From Sinotaia quadrata (taxonomy: Eukaryota; Mollusca; Gastropoda; Architaenioglossa; Viviparidae), in contig CM054179.1 in assembly GCA_028829895.1 (NCBI GenBank), forward strand, positions 103,745,375 through 103,809,374: 64,000 nt of DNA. Reading direction: 5' to 3'. How positions within the stretch are numbered: position 1 is the first letter of the stretch; the number at the start of each line of letters is the position of its first letter. Below the pieces are notes generated by a model. It saw only the letters and a program-made list of their open reading frames with translations, did not search any database and was not told the DNA's origin. The position numbers were made by a program, and so were the translations under genes. Below, piece by piece: positions 1 to 11,341 of this stretch.

Positions 1-736
1 TTATGCCAATATACTAGTATGCCCGCCAAGTTGTCTCAAGGCCCCCATTGAGTTATAGCTGAGAATCGATGTTAATGAATAAATGTATGACAATTATGAA
101 TAGACGAACAGAGAACAAGATGTAATCATTAGATTATATATCACTTCAGACTACGATAACAAACAATAGGAATTACTTTCACTAACAAATATGCGTGATT
201 TAAAAAATAATAACAAGAATTTTAAAATAGAAAAGTTAACAAGATTACAAGATTTAGAAAAATAAGTAATATATCTTATGTCATCATAATGCCACACAGA
301 ACAAGTTCAAGCCATACTGTAGTCATGTTAGCAATCACAACTTATCTGGATGCGCTGGAGTGACATATAGTGATATACATGCTGGTAGACTCTCAATAGG
401 ACATGACATCACATCACGAATAGATTCCAAAGCCCACGTTGAAATCAAAGATCAAGATTGAAATGAAAACCAGAAACAAAACCCTGAAACACAAGCAATT
501 GCAAAGTTTAAGTGTCCAGTCAATTGCTCTATGCTCTATTAATAAATACTAAGTCTGGCATAGGCCTCTGAAAGAAAGAAATGTTAACATGTTCAAAATA
601 AAACATAGCATATAGCATCATAATAAAACCGAACCATTCACACAATACAAAGACGCTTTTACCTTATCCAGCCAGGGTTTTACTGCTCCATGTACAATCC
701 AAATAGGGAGGGACCCAGTCTCAAATGCTCACCCCA
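1..736. other. AT-rich non-coding stretch
   Basis: No ORF with recognisable content, tandem array or RNA gene is visible. The sequence is AT-rich with short A runs. It directly abuts the left edge of the first copy of a dispersed repeat, so part of it may belong to a longer element, but no second copy of this part was seen in the window. Confidence 0.6.
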
Positions 737-1182
737 AGAGACAATTGAAAAAAGAATAAAGAGTACAATTTTCTATCACTTTTATCTTCCCTTGAAATCA
801 CATCTGTCTGCTAGACACGCCTTCGATCCAGTCAATTACTTAGAGCTAAAACTATTATGACTTTCGTAACAACTTCCGACCCTCCTCCAGTCACAGTAAC
901 AACGCGTCCCATTGTATACCCAAAATGCCCGTGCTGCATTAATCCCTTGCTATGTTTATTGGCCATGGTCGTGCAAATTTAAACAACAAACACTTGCTCA
1001 CCTAATTGGTGCACGTATCAAATACCAGGTCAGTAAATCTGCCACCATGCACGACTCATTCTTTCAGGACCTTGCTTCCAAACAAGCATGATGCAACGTA
1101 CACGTCATGAAAATTACAAATAGCATTCAATTTAATTTGCACGTCATGAAAATTTATATGGAAAATTTCCCATCGTATAACA
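737..1182 (-). mobile_element. Dispersed ~450-bp repeat, copy 1 (LTR-like)
   Basis: This stretch aligns by eye, collinearly and in the same orientation, with 50215-50664. Shared blocks include GACACGCCTTCGATC, ACTTAGAGCTAA, CGCAAATTTAAACAACAAACA (C/G variable first base), CAGTAAATC and ATGATGCAACGT. The two lengths are almost equal (446 and 450 bp). Read on the minus strand it starts TGTTATACGATGGG, has a TATA-like ATATAAATTTTCATG about 25 bp in, and ends in an A/T-rich tail. That layout would suit a solo LTR, but no target-site duplication, primer-binding site or internal domain is visible. A non-autonomous DNA element is an alternative. Confidence 0.7.
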
Positions 1183-2825
1183 GCCTCCACCTTCGAACAC
1201 TCTCCTGTTCACCTCCATAAACATGTTCTATGACGTGAATTCTTTTATCATTGAACAATCAGCTGGGTTATAACACACAACACTTCGTCCAGCTTTGATT
1301 GAGTGTAGGGGGCGCTTCCGGCTTCCGCCGCTTTCTTAGGTTTTAACTTTTATAGTAGACAAACTGAAAAACAGATGTTCATAAATATAGTATAAATTAT
1401 CAATGTAAGAACCGATTGGAGTATAAAAATAATAAAATCAGCATCTACCACATAAGTCGTATTTTTCTGCTTCCCACTTTGCTGCGAGTATTGAAGAGTG
1501 TAGTAACTATATTAAGCATGCGGCGTTATCTGTTTACAGACAAGCAATGTACAGGGGCCGAACTTTTATGGCGAAAAGCTTGATGTGTATATTATATATA
1601 TATATATATGGGGGCGGTGAGTAACTGGACTAAGAAGCGGGTCCTGCATGCCAGCAATGCTAGCACGCGTAAAATTTCTTGGCGTTTGCATGAGCTTCAG
1701 AAATAGTGCCAGTAGGCCGTCGGTATCTACCCGTCCGAAACGGATCAATTCCATCCAGACTAACAAACAAAATTTTGGATTCTCTCTCTCATTTTCCTAA
1801 AGACAGACACATAAATAATAAAACAAACAACAAGCAGATATTTAGTCGTACAGATAAACAGGTCGGTAGATACATAAACAAGAGTGATAGATATACCTAT
1901 AGAATGAATGAGAGTGGAATACAAATCTTTCGAAGCCCGCTAAAATACCTGCCTGTAAAATCAGTGATAATTAGAGAAGCAAAAGTAAAAAATAAAAAAA
2001 AATTCTAGACTGCTTGTTCATGTACAGTACGTTAGGGTTGTGGCAGACTCCTTGATTACCAAGCAGTCACCCCCACCCCTACACCTATCCTTTCTCTTCC
2101 CTATGTCGATTTTATTGTTGTGATCGGCTCATTTTATGATGAAACTGTCCAATAAACTATGACTGCTTTTCCGTATGCATACATATATTTGTGAAAAGAC
2201 TGCTGTGACATTGTGGTTGTCAAAAGACTGCCTGTTGGTTAGCTCCGACTGTTGCTGGCCGCACTGATTCGCGCGGGCCCGCAGACAAAAAACATCGCTT
2301 TACGCTTTGGACTCTGCAGGAAGCAGCAGATGCTTCTTTTCATTGTCAGTGAATGATATACACAAGCGTACGATTAATGTATTTTTAGAACGGCGTGTAG
2401 GACTGAGTATATATACACAACAAAAGTCCACCCCCGCCCCCCCCCCCCCAACCCGGCCTTTGCACGCATTCTCTCTCTCCATTCCTCCCTCTCAAACACA
2501 TGTACATTTCTATACATTTTAGCAGGATATGTAGAGTGGTGAGGGAAGTGACGGGATATATGGAATGGAGCTGGGATTTGTGTGCTTGTTACTCATGTAC
2601 TGGGGAAAAATTGTAAGAGATTCTCTTTGAGTGTCAGAGTTTATTCCTCACGAATATTTGTTGAGAGACTAATTTTGTTTGACGAATATATTAGCAATCC
2701 ACCCATCTTCAGAGCTTTGTTTTGTTTCTTATACGCTTATCTTAATTAAATCTATATTAATATTTTCACTATTTATGTCACTATGTCAACAGAGTAATAG
2801 TCACCATTCTACAATTCAGAATGAG
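1183..2825. other. Non-coding stretch with (TA)n and C tract
   Basis: It contains a (TA)n run near 1592-1609 and a C-rich tract at about 2430-2449 followed by a short pyrimidine stretch. Reading frames of 60-100 codons exist here (for example 1706-2008), but they are low in complexity and match no protein family I recognise. Nothing else is seen. Confidence 0.6.
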
Positions 2826-3190
2826 GAACCAAGTATAAATTAAGGCCCATCTCTATGAGGAGTTTGCATTAAACCAAGTATAAAGGCTCGCCTATAATGA
2901 GAAATAAACTAGTATAAAGGCCCATCTCATCTCTAATTAGGAGTTTACATTAACCAAGTATAAAGGCCCATCTCTAATAAGGAGTTTGCATTAAACCAAG
3001 TTTAAAGGCCCATCTCTAATGAGAAGTTTACAATTAACTAGTATAAAGGCCCATCTCTAATAAGGAGTGTGCATTAAACCAAGTTTAAAGGCCCATCTCT
3101 AATCAGTTTACAATTACATTAAATATAAAAAGTCCATCTCTGATGAGGAGTTTACACCCCGTAAATATACCCATCTCAAATAAGGAGTGT
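2826..3190. repeat. Degenerate ~40-bp minisatellite, about 9 copies
   Basis: The unit runs approximately ACCAAGTATAAAGGCCCATC then TCTAATGAGGAGTTTGCATTA. The AAGGCCCATCTCTAAT core is seen repeatedly, with alternating GGAGTTTGCATTA and AAGTTTACAATTA variants. Copies differ by substitutions and small indels, so the array is old. It has no coding content. Confidence 0.85.
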
Positions 3191-3674
3191 ATGCTCAAAA
3201 TGGATTTGTGGAAACCATTGGCACGAGTCTTCTTATGAAACCAAATAACGTCTTCGAAAAAGTCCATAGGAAATTACAGGTGCCAATTATGCTTATATGC
3301 ATCATTATCTCTCTCAATAACAATCTCTCGCGATTTCAAACATACACACTGGCGCGTGCACACATACATACTGGCACATACAATGGAACACCACACACAC
3401 GCACACACTCTCACGTGCATACTTACACATTGGCACTCACAAGAGTTATGCCTAATGAAAGAGTAGGTAGCAACATATTTTAATATTCATTTACAGTATG
3501 TCTATCATACTGGAGTGCAAGTGAAAAAGACTAAGGAATTTTGAAATACGAATTTGATTTTTTTAATATAAAAACATAATAAAAAATAAATATATACCAT
3601 TCAGTTTGTCTTGTTAAATGAGCCCTCAGACTCATTTAAGATGAGATAAAATAAGTTTCTGTATTTCATAATAA
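3191..3674. other. Non-coding stretch with degenerate CA-rich tract
   Basis: An imperfect CACA/CATACA tract lies at about 3345-3440. The 98-codon frame crossing it (3187-3483) begins at GTG and is largely simple repeat. It is not taken as a gene. Confidence 0.6.
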
Positions 3675-3844
3675 GTTTACACCAGGCATGTCCGTCTGGC
3701 CCGTGGGCCAATTGCGACCCATAAATGCATGCTGAATGTTCGGCCCCCAAAACCTTTTCACCTCACCAAATCTGGTCCTCTTCAGCCCCAACCTCACCAA
3801 ATCTGGCCCTCTTTGCAAAAAGTTTGGACAATCCTGGTTTACAC
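3675..3844 (+). mobile_element. hAT-type MITE with perfect 8-bp TSD
   Basis: The element body is 3683-3836 (154 bp), flanked by exact 8-bp direct repeats GTTTACAC at 3675-3682 and 3837-3844. It begins CAGGCATGTCCGTCTGGCCC and ends GTTTGGACAATCCTG, so the termini are imperfect inverted repeats (CAGG.ATGTCC against CAGGATTGTCC). An 8-bp TSD, CAGG termini and a 'GGCCCGTGGGCC' subterminal motif are typical of hAT superfamily transposons. It has no coding capacity and must have been mobilised in trans. The internal CCTCACCAAATCTGGYCCTC is duplicated. Confidence 0.9.
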
Positions 3845-5456
3845 ATTTTCACCCTTTACCTCTTATTGCTAGAATAAATGTACTATCTAGAATCTAGATG
3901 AAGGCCATTTAACCGAAACTCGTCGTTGATATATCGTTTATATTCTAGAAACGCTGGGAATTTTTTTAGTTGCATTGATATCATGTATTTGGTTTTAAAA
4001 GATTTTTATGTCAATTCTGTTAACTGAATTATGCACTGAAAAATGTAGTTACCCCCCAAGCCACCTTATTGAAAAAAATACCTTATTTTCTGTTTTGAAA
4101 TTTTACACCACACAAGATACATAAATTGACAACAGTAACACACAAACCACACTTGTTATACCAACTTTAAAAATAAGAAGCGTTAAACTGAATAGTTACA
4201 AGACCAGGGTTCTTCATTCGGGGTCGGACCTTTAAACAATGTTGAGAATGAATTGATGGACTAGTAATGTCAGTTATAAAATAATTTCCTTCGAGGAATT
4301 AATGATCAACACCAAATGATCTTTTCACGAAAATAAATGCTAAGATCTCACTCATTTGGCAGTTAGTCCTTTGCCAACTTGTCTTGACGAACATTCTTGT
4401 TTGAATCCGTATTTGTCAACGTCATTCTGATTAATACTAAAACTAAATAAATTCTTTGTATGCTTTTCAAGTTACATGATCTTTCCCCTTTCCAGTGGAA
4501 ACTAATAACTATTCAAGGATCCAAGATAAATCGTCAAAGCACAAAATTAAACTGGACTAGCCATTTCACATAAACGGAATTTAAATTCGGTATTAGAAGG
4601 GCCTACCTCGAAAGTTTCAATACTTTAGTAAATATTATTACCCAGTCCAAGGGAACAAACATGAATTCATGTAGCCTACCACTACCGCTTGCGCGACTAA
4701 GTTTGCGGTCCTCGGCTAAAAAAAAATAAAAAATGATCACGGTATGATTTCATGTCGAACATTTATTGTATATAACTACATGTATAGAGTCAGTCTAGCT
4801 AACGGTATCAAAGAAAATGGATGAATTATCCGTGCTAGTTTACTCAGAATCCTTTCCAACTCCCACCAGTTTCACACATTCTCCAACAGGCGCGGTACGG
4901 GCTAAATGCAGACCATGTGCTAGCGGGCGAGAACCAAGCGGTATTGATGACACATCAAAGAAATGACTCGAAAGAAAGAGCGGTGATTGCAGACGATTCA
5001 CTACGCTACTGGAGAGTTAACAATACATTATTGTGATTTAATTAGTATTAGTAGTGTACAGTTAATCTTTGTCGTGTACGACTGCTCAAGCAGACTGAAG
5101 GTAAAGATCATAAACAGTAATTAACCAGTAAGTTAAGAAGTACTGATTAGGACTCTCAATAAAACAGGAGTTACAGATCATCGACATCTACTACGGGATC
5201 ACATTGTCCAGCGTCAGTATCCATGTCCATGTCCGTGAACGCGGTTTGAGTTACTTCTTACAACGATTCTAATTTATTCAAAATATAAGAAAAGATTAAG
5301 TCATAGATTTTAGCATTTTATAAAGAAGTACAAAATTAATACATGTGTACAAATAATTACTTATGTTTTACACTAATATTACTGTATATGAGATGTACAT
5401 CTGCTCTATTACTCCGTGTCTGCTGTAACGGAAGTACACGACGACCGTGACCTTTT
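3845..5456. other. Non-coding flank upstream of the Sp17-like exon
   Basis: No convincing gene is seen. A short stretch at 4202-4232 (CAGGGTTCTTCATTCGGGG) resembles a hAT terminus, but no partner end was found. Between 4880 and 5240 CpG dinucleotides become more frequent, consistent with an approach to a promoter. Confidence 0.5.
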
Positions 5457-5469
5457 GTTGCTTGGAGAC
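5457..5469 (+). promoter_or_regulatory. X-box (RFX site) upstream of Sp17-like gene
   Basis: GTTGCTTGGAGAC fits the X-box consensus RYYNYY-N(1-3)-RRNRAC exactly: GTTGCT, one spacer base, GGAGAC. It lies 104 bp before the ATG of the Sp17-like exon, in the promoter-proximal range where RFX-driven ciliary genes usually carry it. RFX factors control cilium and flagellum genes across animals, and Sp17-family proteins are sperm-tail and cilium components. The site was found by eye, and a consensus this degenerate occurs by chance, so its weight comes from its position. Confidence 0.6.
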
Positions 5470-5572
5470 ATCTGTGTACGTTTGTTCTAACAGCACGTTT
5501 TCATCGCTATACTTGCCAAGTGGGTGGTTTTTCATATCTTGTTTTCTTTTTTCGCATTGAAACCAAAGAAAA

Positions 5573-5726
5573 ATGTCAGTTCCATTTTCGAACACGAAAC
5601 TTCGGGTTCCAAAAGGATTCCAAAACCTTCTTGAGAGTTTAACCAGGGAAGTACTGCGATCTCAACCAAATAATATTTACAAGTTTGGCGCCGAACACTT
5701 CGAAAAACTACTAGAAATCCGTTCAG
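5573..5726 (+). CDS. SPA17: Sp17-like RIIa-domain protein, first coding exon
   Basis: This exon encodes 51 complete residues plus one base of codon 52. The protein starts MSVPFSNTKLRVPKGFQNLL and continues with LTREVLRSQPNNI and FEKLLEIRS. That is the whole RIIa dimerisation/docking helix pair (about residues 12-48) plus the short N-terminal leader typical of sperm surface protein Sp17. RIIa domains form four-helix dimers that bind AKAP amphipathic helices; Sp17 and its relatives CABYR and ropporin sit in the fibrous sheath and axoneme of sperm and motile cilia. The N-terminal MS(I/V)PFSNT favours Sp17 over CABYR or ropporin. The ATG has purine at -3 (AAAAATGTC), and the exon ends at CAG|GTAAGC. 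Frame read-through after the donor meets a stop at 5789-5791. The remaining exons (conserved acidic linker, IQ motif in vertebrate Sp17) were not found in the window. An orphan exon or pseudogene fragment remains possible. Confidence 0.88.
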
Positions 5727-8700
5727 GTAAGCTTACCTATCCAGTTAACTCTATTCTGTTAGCTTTAGCCATTGTTATACTTGGATTATAAGTATCAAAA
5801 TGACACATCAGGAAGTTAAAATATCATCACGATATTCTAAGGTGGTCTGGAGATTCGACCTCCAGCCGGCTGGCCCTAAGATATATATTTAATAGAGAGT
5901 AAAATTGTACAAAAATGAATTGTTAAATGATTCATACTGATACATTCTTTATTAAAAAGTATATATATAAAAGTATATATATGAATGAACATTGAAAGAA
6001 TCTTTTAATATATATATATATATATATACACTTCAGTTTGAATGCTACAGCAAATACTTAATATAATTCCTTCATAATTTCAATATTATCAGCTACCCTA
6101 TTATATTTAGTGGCTTGAATTGTGGGGGTCTTGTATCACCAAACAATAATGTATACATTTAGTAATTAATAAGAAAATAAACAAATATAAATTTGCCCAA
6201 ACAAAAGTTGAAGATAAACCGTCTTCATGGTTGAAAGCCATTTATATTCACAGAAATATTTAGTTATATGTTATTCTTTCCTTTCAAGACTTACACCATA
6301 TGTTGAATAGAGTTTTGTCAACATTAGAATTATAAATAAATACTATATAGTATTTGTTTATAATTATATATATATATTATATGCTCTTTTCACTTTCAAC
6401 AAAGCTTGTATTTTATTTATGTGAATCAGCTTTCATTTTACCATACAGATTTCATCATGTGCATGCTGAATAAATTTGTGCCAGTATTACTCTTATAGAC
6501 ATATTCTAAACATGCTTTTTATCAATAACCAAACATAACATTTCTTATCTGAAGAAACAGCTTTTAATTTTCAATAGAGAAAATGCTCTTCATCATCTGT
6601 TTGTTTAATAGATTTGTGTCAGATTTGTAATTACAAACAGATTATTCCTTTAAATTTTACTTTAACATTCATATTTTTTTTCACTTTAAGAGCCAGTTTT
6701 AGTGCACAATATTAAATGCTCCTCACCATTTCTTGTTTGATTTAAATGCCTAATTTAAAATATGTCTTCATTTAGTTTTACAGACATTAACTTTGCAAAG
6801 TTTAATAGCTAGTTAACATTAACTAACAGAGCACTCTCATTCACACTCAGACTAAGATTTCTCAAGCATATGCTTTTATTGAGCAACATTTATCAAACCT
6901 AGGATATGTTGAGCCACTTTTGATAGTACCTTGAACTTTGATATATCAAGACAGCACTGATGTTTAATTTATTACTAATATTATTAGATGTTGACCTTGG
7001 GTCATAATCAGGTTGTTATACATAATAATGAGCATGCTTTCTAATTACCTTCTGATGTAAGCAACATGCCATTTGCATTGATTTAATAGCATTTTAAAAG
7101 TGGAATTTGTTTTTCAGACCATTAATAATATTCATGAGACAGATCTTGTATCATTGATTGAAGTCTCATTCTTAGTTTTAATTGCTGAAATCCATAATCA
7201 CACACACTAGGTATGGTTTTCAAAGTCTAGCACTTACAATTTTATTTTTTTAAAATTAATACTTATTTTTTGTCTAACTGTGGGTCACTAATTACAATGC
7301 ATGTGGTCTTAATTGCCAGGTAACAAATTTTTATGTTTAGTGTCTATCTAATATCTTTATATATTTGAAAAGATGTAGAAGCAAAATCAAGTTCTATTCG
7401 AGATAAAATACTCCCTAGAAACCTAAATAACAGAAACATTAAAACAGAACAAATATGTTAGTATGATTATAGACATATTTGAAAGATAGGTTTTGTTAGT
7501 AGAACCTATGCAAACTTTCTTAGGTAGAATAAGCTTCTCTGCATACGTGGTAAGTGTCATGCTTCAAGTTCTTAATGAATTAGAAAAATAATAGAGACTG
7601 ATAATATTTAGAGATATTGTCAACAATTTGTTTTTATAATTACTTGATAAGTTTGAATTTAAAGAAGATAATTTTCTATACACTTTATTAACTGCTTTTG
7701 CTCTTATAGTCAAAATTTAAAATGCAGAAAGCTATAGATACTAAAAGATGAGTAAACCATAAAATCAACTCCATTAGAATTGACTAAGAAGTGTCATTTT
7801 AAACAAGAGAAAAGAACATTCATTAGGAAAATACTAAGAATGAAGATTATAAAGCATTGCCATTTTTAATGATTAATTGCCTATATTGCCAGTAAATTAA
7901 ATTAAATTTCTCACTAAAACTGACAGAGTCTACTTACCACAAATTATTTTAGACAGTGATCATGAACTACTGTCAATTTATACCCAAAAATTAAAATTTG
8001 AAAAAATGCATGTTAATAATAAAATGTTTTTTTCTGAAAAAAAGGATAAAAAGTGTTTCAATTACATATTACATACAATAACTAAAAATTGTATATATGT
8101 ATATAATAATACTTTCTGTTCACTTGTGTCACTCACCAGTATATACATTTTATCAATAAACATTTAAATGCAATAATGTGTTTGTTTTTAATTCATCTGG
8201 ATATTTACAAGATGAGTAAATGTTGATTTTATTCTCTTTCATTCTCTTTATAAGTATTAATATATACTTGGAGTTTATTATTATATTTTTAATCTCTTTT
8301 CTATTTCTAAATAATCATTTACTTATAGTACTGTTAATTTTTAGATTTACACAAAGATTATTGAGAATGTCTTCCTACAGCAAGGTCCTTTTTTAAAGGG
8401 AGAGAAGTTAGGATTTGTTAGAATCGTGTCTAAAGTGCTTATTTCCCTTATATTGTTGTAGCCTGCTCACAGGCAGTACGTTCGTATTGCACAAGTAAAT
8501 TAGTATTCAAAACCTCATTACATTACATGTATTTGTTAAATTGTATTAATAGTATTACTAAAGCTGTATTCGCTGGAAAAGAGAAAAAATACTTTATAGC
8601 ACATTTTAAAATATGTAATTAAGGAAATCTGAATGATATTGGCATGAAAGTCAGAAGGTGCAGATAAAGTGTTCAGAACTTTATTTATTTTTCAATATTT

Positions 8701-9390
8701 TTCGGTCAACACACCTCCCTTGTTGAAAATTATCATACTTATAATCAAATTATAAAGCACTTTGGTTATTACTCTAATCATATTATTCTTATTTTTTAAA
8801 TATAATCTTAACTAATTTTTAAAAAAATAAACTATATTTCTATGATGTTTTTTAGATTGAAAATGTTTGCTCCTTTCTCTTTTATCAAACCTAATACATG
8901 TATAATAGCAAATGAAGTTAGATTTATAAAAATATGTATATTTTAATGCAGTCTTTAAAAGTATTTTCAGTCTATTGAATTATATTTTTATTTAAAAATT
9001 AATTTACTGGATATACATTTAAAAAAAATATTCCAGAGGAATATTGTTCCAGTATTCGTGATTTATAGTTATGCAACTTAATGCTTGTGACAAATTCTTA
9101 TATAATTATGTTTGTGAAATTTGAAATACCATTGAGCTGAATTGCTGATCTCATGACCATCATGACCTTTTATATATATAATATTTCACTGTGGTAATCA
9201 GGCAATGCAAGCAATAATTATTTCTGTATTCAAATGAAACAGTCAGCATATTAAAGATGAATGTGTTATTGTCCCTTATAACATTTTTATATCATACCAT
9301 ATTACACACACAACAAGAAGATAGGAATGATAACATCTTTGTTCACTCGGATAAGGCTTTGTAATTATTGTTTAAAAAATACAATACTTT
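5727..9390 (+). other. AT-rich putative intron 1 of the Sp17-like gene
   Basis: It begins with GTAAGC. It is very AT-rich with short (TA)n runs (about 5960-6030, 6366-6377, 8095-8105). No tandem minisatellite, transposon end or exon-like frame was seen over 3.6 kb, which contrasts sharply with the rest of the window. A small inverted repeat (CTGGAG / CTCCAG, 5847-5865) lies just downstream of the exon. The intron's 3' end is unknown. Confidence 0.5.
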
Positions 9391-9530
9391 AATTAAATGT
9401 GTCCAGAGAATAAAGACAGTAGGTAATTAATTAAATGAGTGTCCAAAGAATGAAGGGAGTAGGTCATTAAGTGTGTGTCCAGAGAATGAAGGCAATAGTA
9501 ATTAAATGTGTGTCCAATTTATGAAAGAAT
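9391..9530. repeat. ~40-bp minisatellite, about 4 copies
   Basis: The unit approximates ATTAAATGTGTGTCCAGAGA followed by ATGAAGGCAGTAGGTA. Four diverged copies are visible, and the last is truncated after GTGTGTCCAA. Confidence 0.8.
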
Positions 9531-10325
9531 TGCTCATGAAAAGACAACCATCATATACTGTAGTTTCCTATGTAAGAAAATACATTATTGCTAATAATAG
9601 CAAGTTTGAATGTATTTTTATTTTATTTTTAAAATTAGTAATGCATTTCTTTCTGCCAGCCTAAACTCTTTATTGTGTGAAATAACCTACACTGGGTTTT
9701 CTCACAGTTGAATTACATGTGCCATACAGCTAGCCTTAGCAGTCTGTGACAACTTGATTGCAAAAAATGCTGAGAATGTAGCACGCAAAGTGTGCAGGGT
9801 TCCTCTAGCAAACACCAACAGTTCTGGATAAATCGCATGATGGTAGGATATGACATCTGGGTTTAATTTCTGTACCCCTCCTCTTCCCAACCACCCATGC
9901 CCTCCAGAAAAATAAATGTAGTTTAAAAAAGTCTTCATATCCATATTCTTCATGGGAAATCTAAGCTAGGTTTTATGCACAATAACAGTTGAAACAAATG
10001 TGTTGCTAGAATAAGACCTCTGCTGCCAAGGTCAGACTGGCTAACTTCTAGACTCCCTTTTCCACCCACTCCCTTCTCAGCTTCTTCATGAAGTTGTTGA
10101 TTACTCCTGATATCAGCACTCACAATACATGCACAAAATTATATATACATGTAGCACAATTAAATAAGTGAGCATAAAAGAGGGGCAGCATAATACAAAC
10201 TCAACTCACTGGTGCCTATGAAATTAACATGTAACCTAATTACAAGTGAATTAATATGACACTTTCCATTTCCACAATGATTAATATCTTTGCACTCACA
10301 GGTTTTCTTGTAATTCTACCCTGAT
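9531..10325. other. Non-coding stretch
   Basis: There is an 83-codon minus-strand frame at 9702-9953, but it has no recognisable domain and no good splice borders. Pyrimidine-rich patches occur near 10050. Nothing else is seen. Confidence 0.5.
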
Positions 10326-10337
10326 TTGTGTGTTTGT

Positions 10338-10368
<31 letters not shown>
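10326..10368. repeat. (TG)n microsatellite
   Basis: TGTG repeat with TTTG and TCTG interruptions at its left end. Confidence 0.95.
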
Positions 10369-10568
10369 CTACAGTAAATAAAAATTGTAATTAAAAAATT
10401 TATTAAACTCAATCAGAACTAAGATATTTTATTACCTTCTGAAGCAGGCTTCATTTTCTGTTAAAGCTTAAAATAAGAAAATTACATAACACAAAAACTG
10501 TAGGATGGAAATGTGCTGCACTTTGTTGACTGTAACTGTATTTCTCACTCTGGTTGCAGTTATAAAAA

Positions 10569-10996
10569 ATGGTTTATTTAATGTTGTAAGTATTAAGTAT
10601 TGCAGAACTGGTTTATTCAGTGTTGTAAAATGGTTTGTACTGAGTTATACAAATGAACTATTCAGTGTTGTAATTATGTTAATTCAATGTTGTAAAAATG
10701 GTTTATCTAATGTAAAAATGGTTTATTCAGTGTTGTAGAAATGGTATGTATATTCAATGTTGTAAAATGGTTTACTCAGTTTTATAAAATAGTTTATGTT
10801 ATACAAATGTACTATTCAATATTGTATATATGGTTAATTCAAATGTTGTAAAATGGTTTATTCAATGTTGCAGAAATGATTTATTCAGTGTTGTAAAACA
10901 GTTTATTCAGTGTTGTAGAAATGGTTTATTCAGTGTTGTAGAAATGGTTTATTCAGTGATGTAGAAATTGTTTATTTAGTGTTGTAAAAATGGTGT
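10569..10996. repeat. ~21-bp minisatellite, about 20 degenerate copies
   Basis: The unit is approximately ATGGTTTATTCAGTGTTGTAA, with GTAGAA and GTAAAA variants. The cleanest copies are at 10890-10970. Indels break the periodicity further left. The 77-codon frame 10505-10738 is a product of this array. Confidence 0.9.
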
Positions 10997-11245
10997 AGTG
11001 CTGAACTGTAGTAAAAGACTGGTTTGCACTACTTTCTACTGCTGTTTCGGAGAAAGGAAACCTCGATCACGAAGACGTAAGGATTTTAAAAAAATTTTAA
11101 AAGAACCCAACAACTTAAACTATGAGCGTGTCCTTTACTGACACAGCGAAACTTGATTATGCGTCTATTTAAAATTCTAAACACTTGCGGATCCAAGAGC
11201 TAGGACAATCCCACAGCCCGAAATTATTTTCAAGATAAGCAAAAC

Positions 11246-11311
<66 letters not shown>

Positions 11312-11341
11312 ATGCGGGCGTGTATATGTGTGTGTGTGTGT
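11246..11341. repeat. (TG)n microsatellite, compound
   Basis: A pure (TG)n runs to about 11310. It is followed by CATGCGGGCGTGTATA and a second short (TG)n. The ORFs overlapping it on both strands (Cys-Val or Thr-His repeats) are artefacts. Confidence 0.95.

Noticed and set aside
4202..4260. CAGGGTTCTTCATTCGGGG as a second hAT element
   Set aside because: No matching opposite terminus or 8-bp duplication could be found nearby.
5171..5247. Minus-strand acidic frame (TQTAFTDMDMDTDAG...DDL, then TAA) as a terminal exon
   Set aside because: The acceptor has no good pyrimidine tract, no clear polyadenylation signal follows, and the gene would have to run through the Sp17 promoter and exon. The D/M repetition comes from CATGTC words.
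5368..5595. 75-codon minus-strand frame overlapping the Sp17 start
   Set aside because: It begins at GTG, overlaps the opposite-strand exon and promoter, and resembles no protein; probably a shadow frame.
5847..5865. tRNA T-arm-like hairpin CTGGAGATTCGACCTCCAG
   Set aside because: The loop is too long, and no acceptor, D or anticodon arms can be drawn around it.
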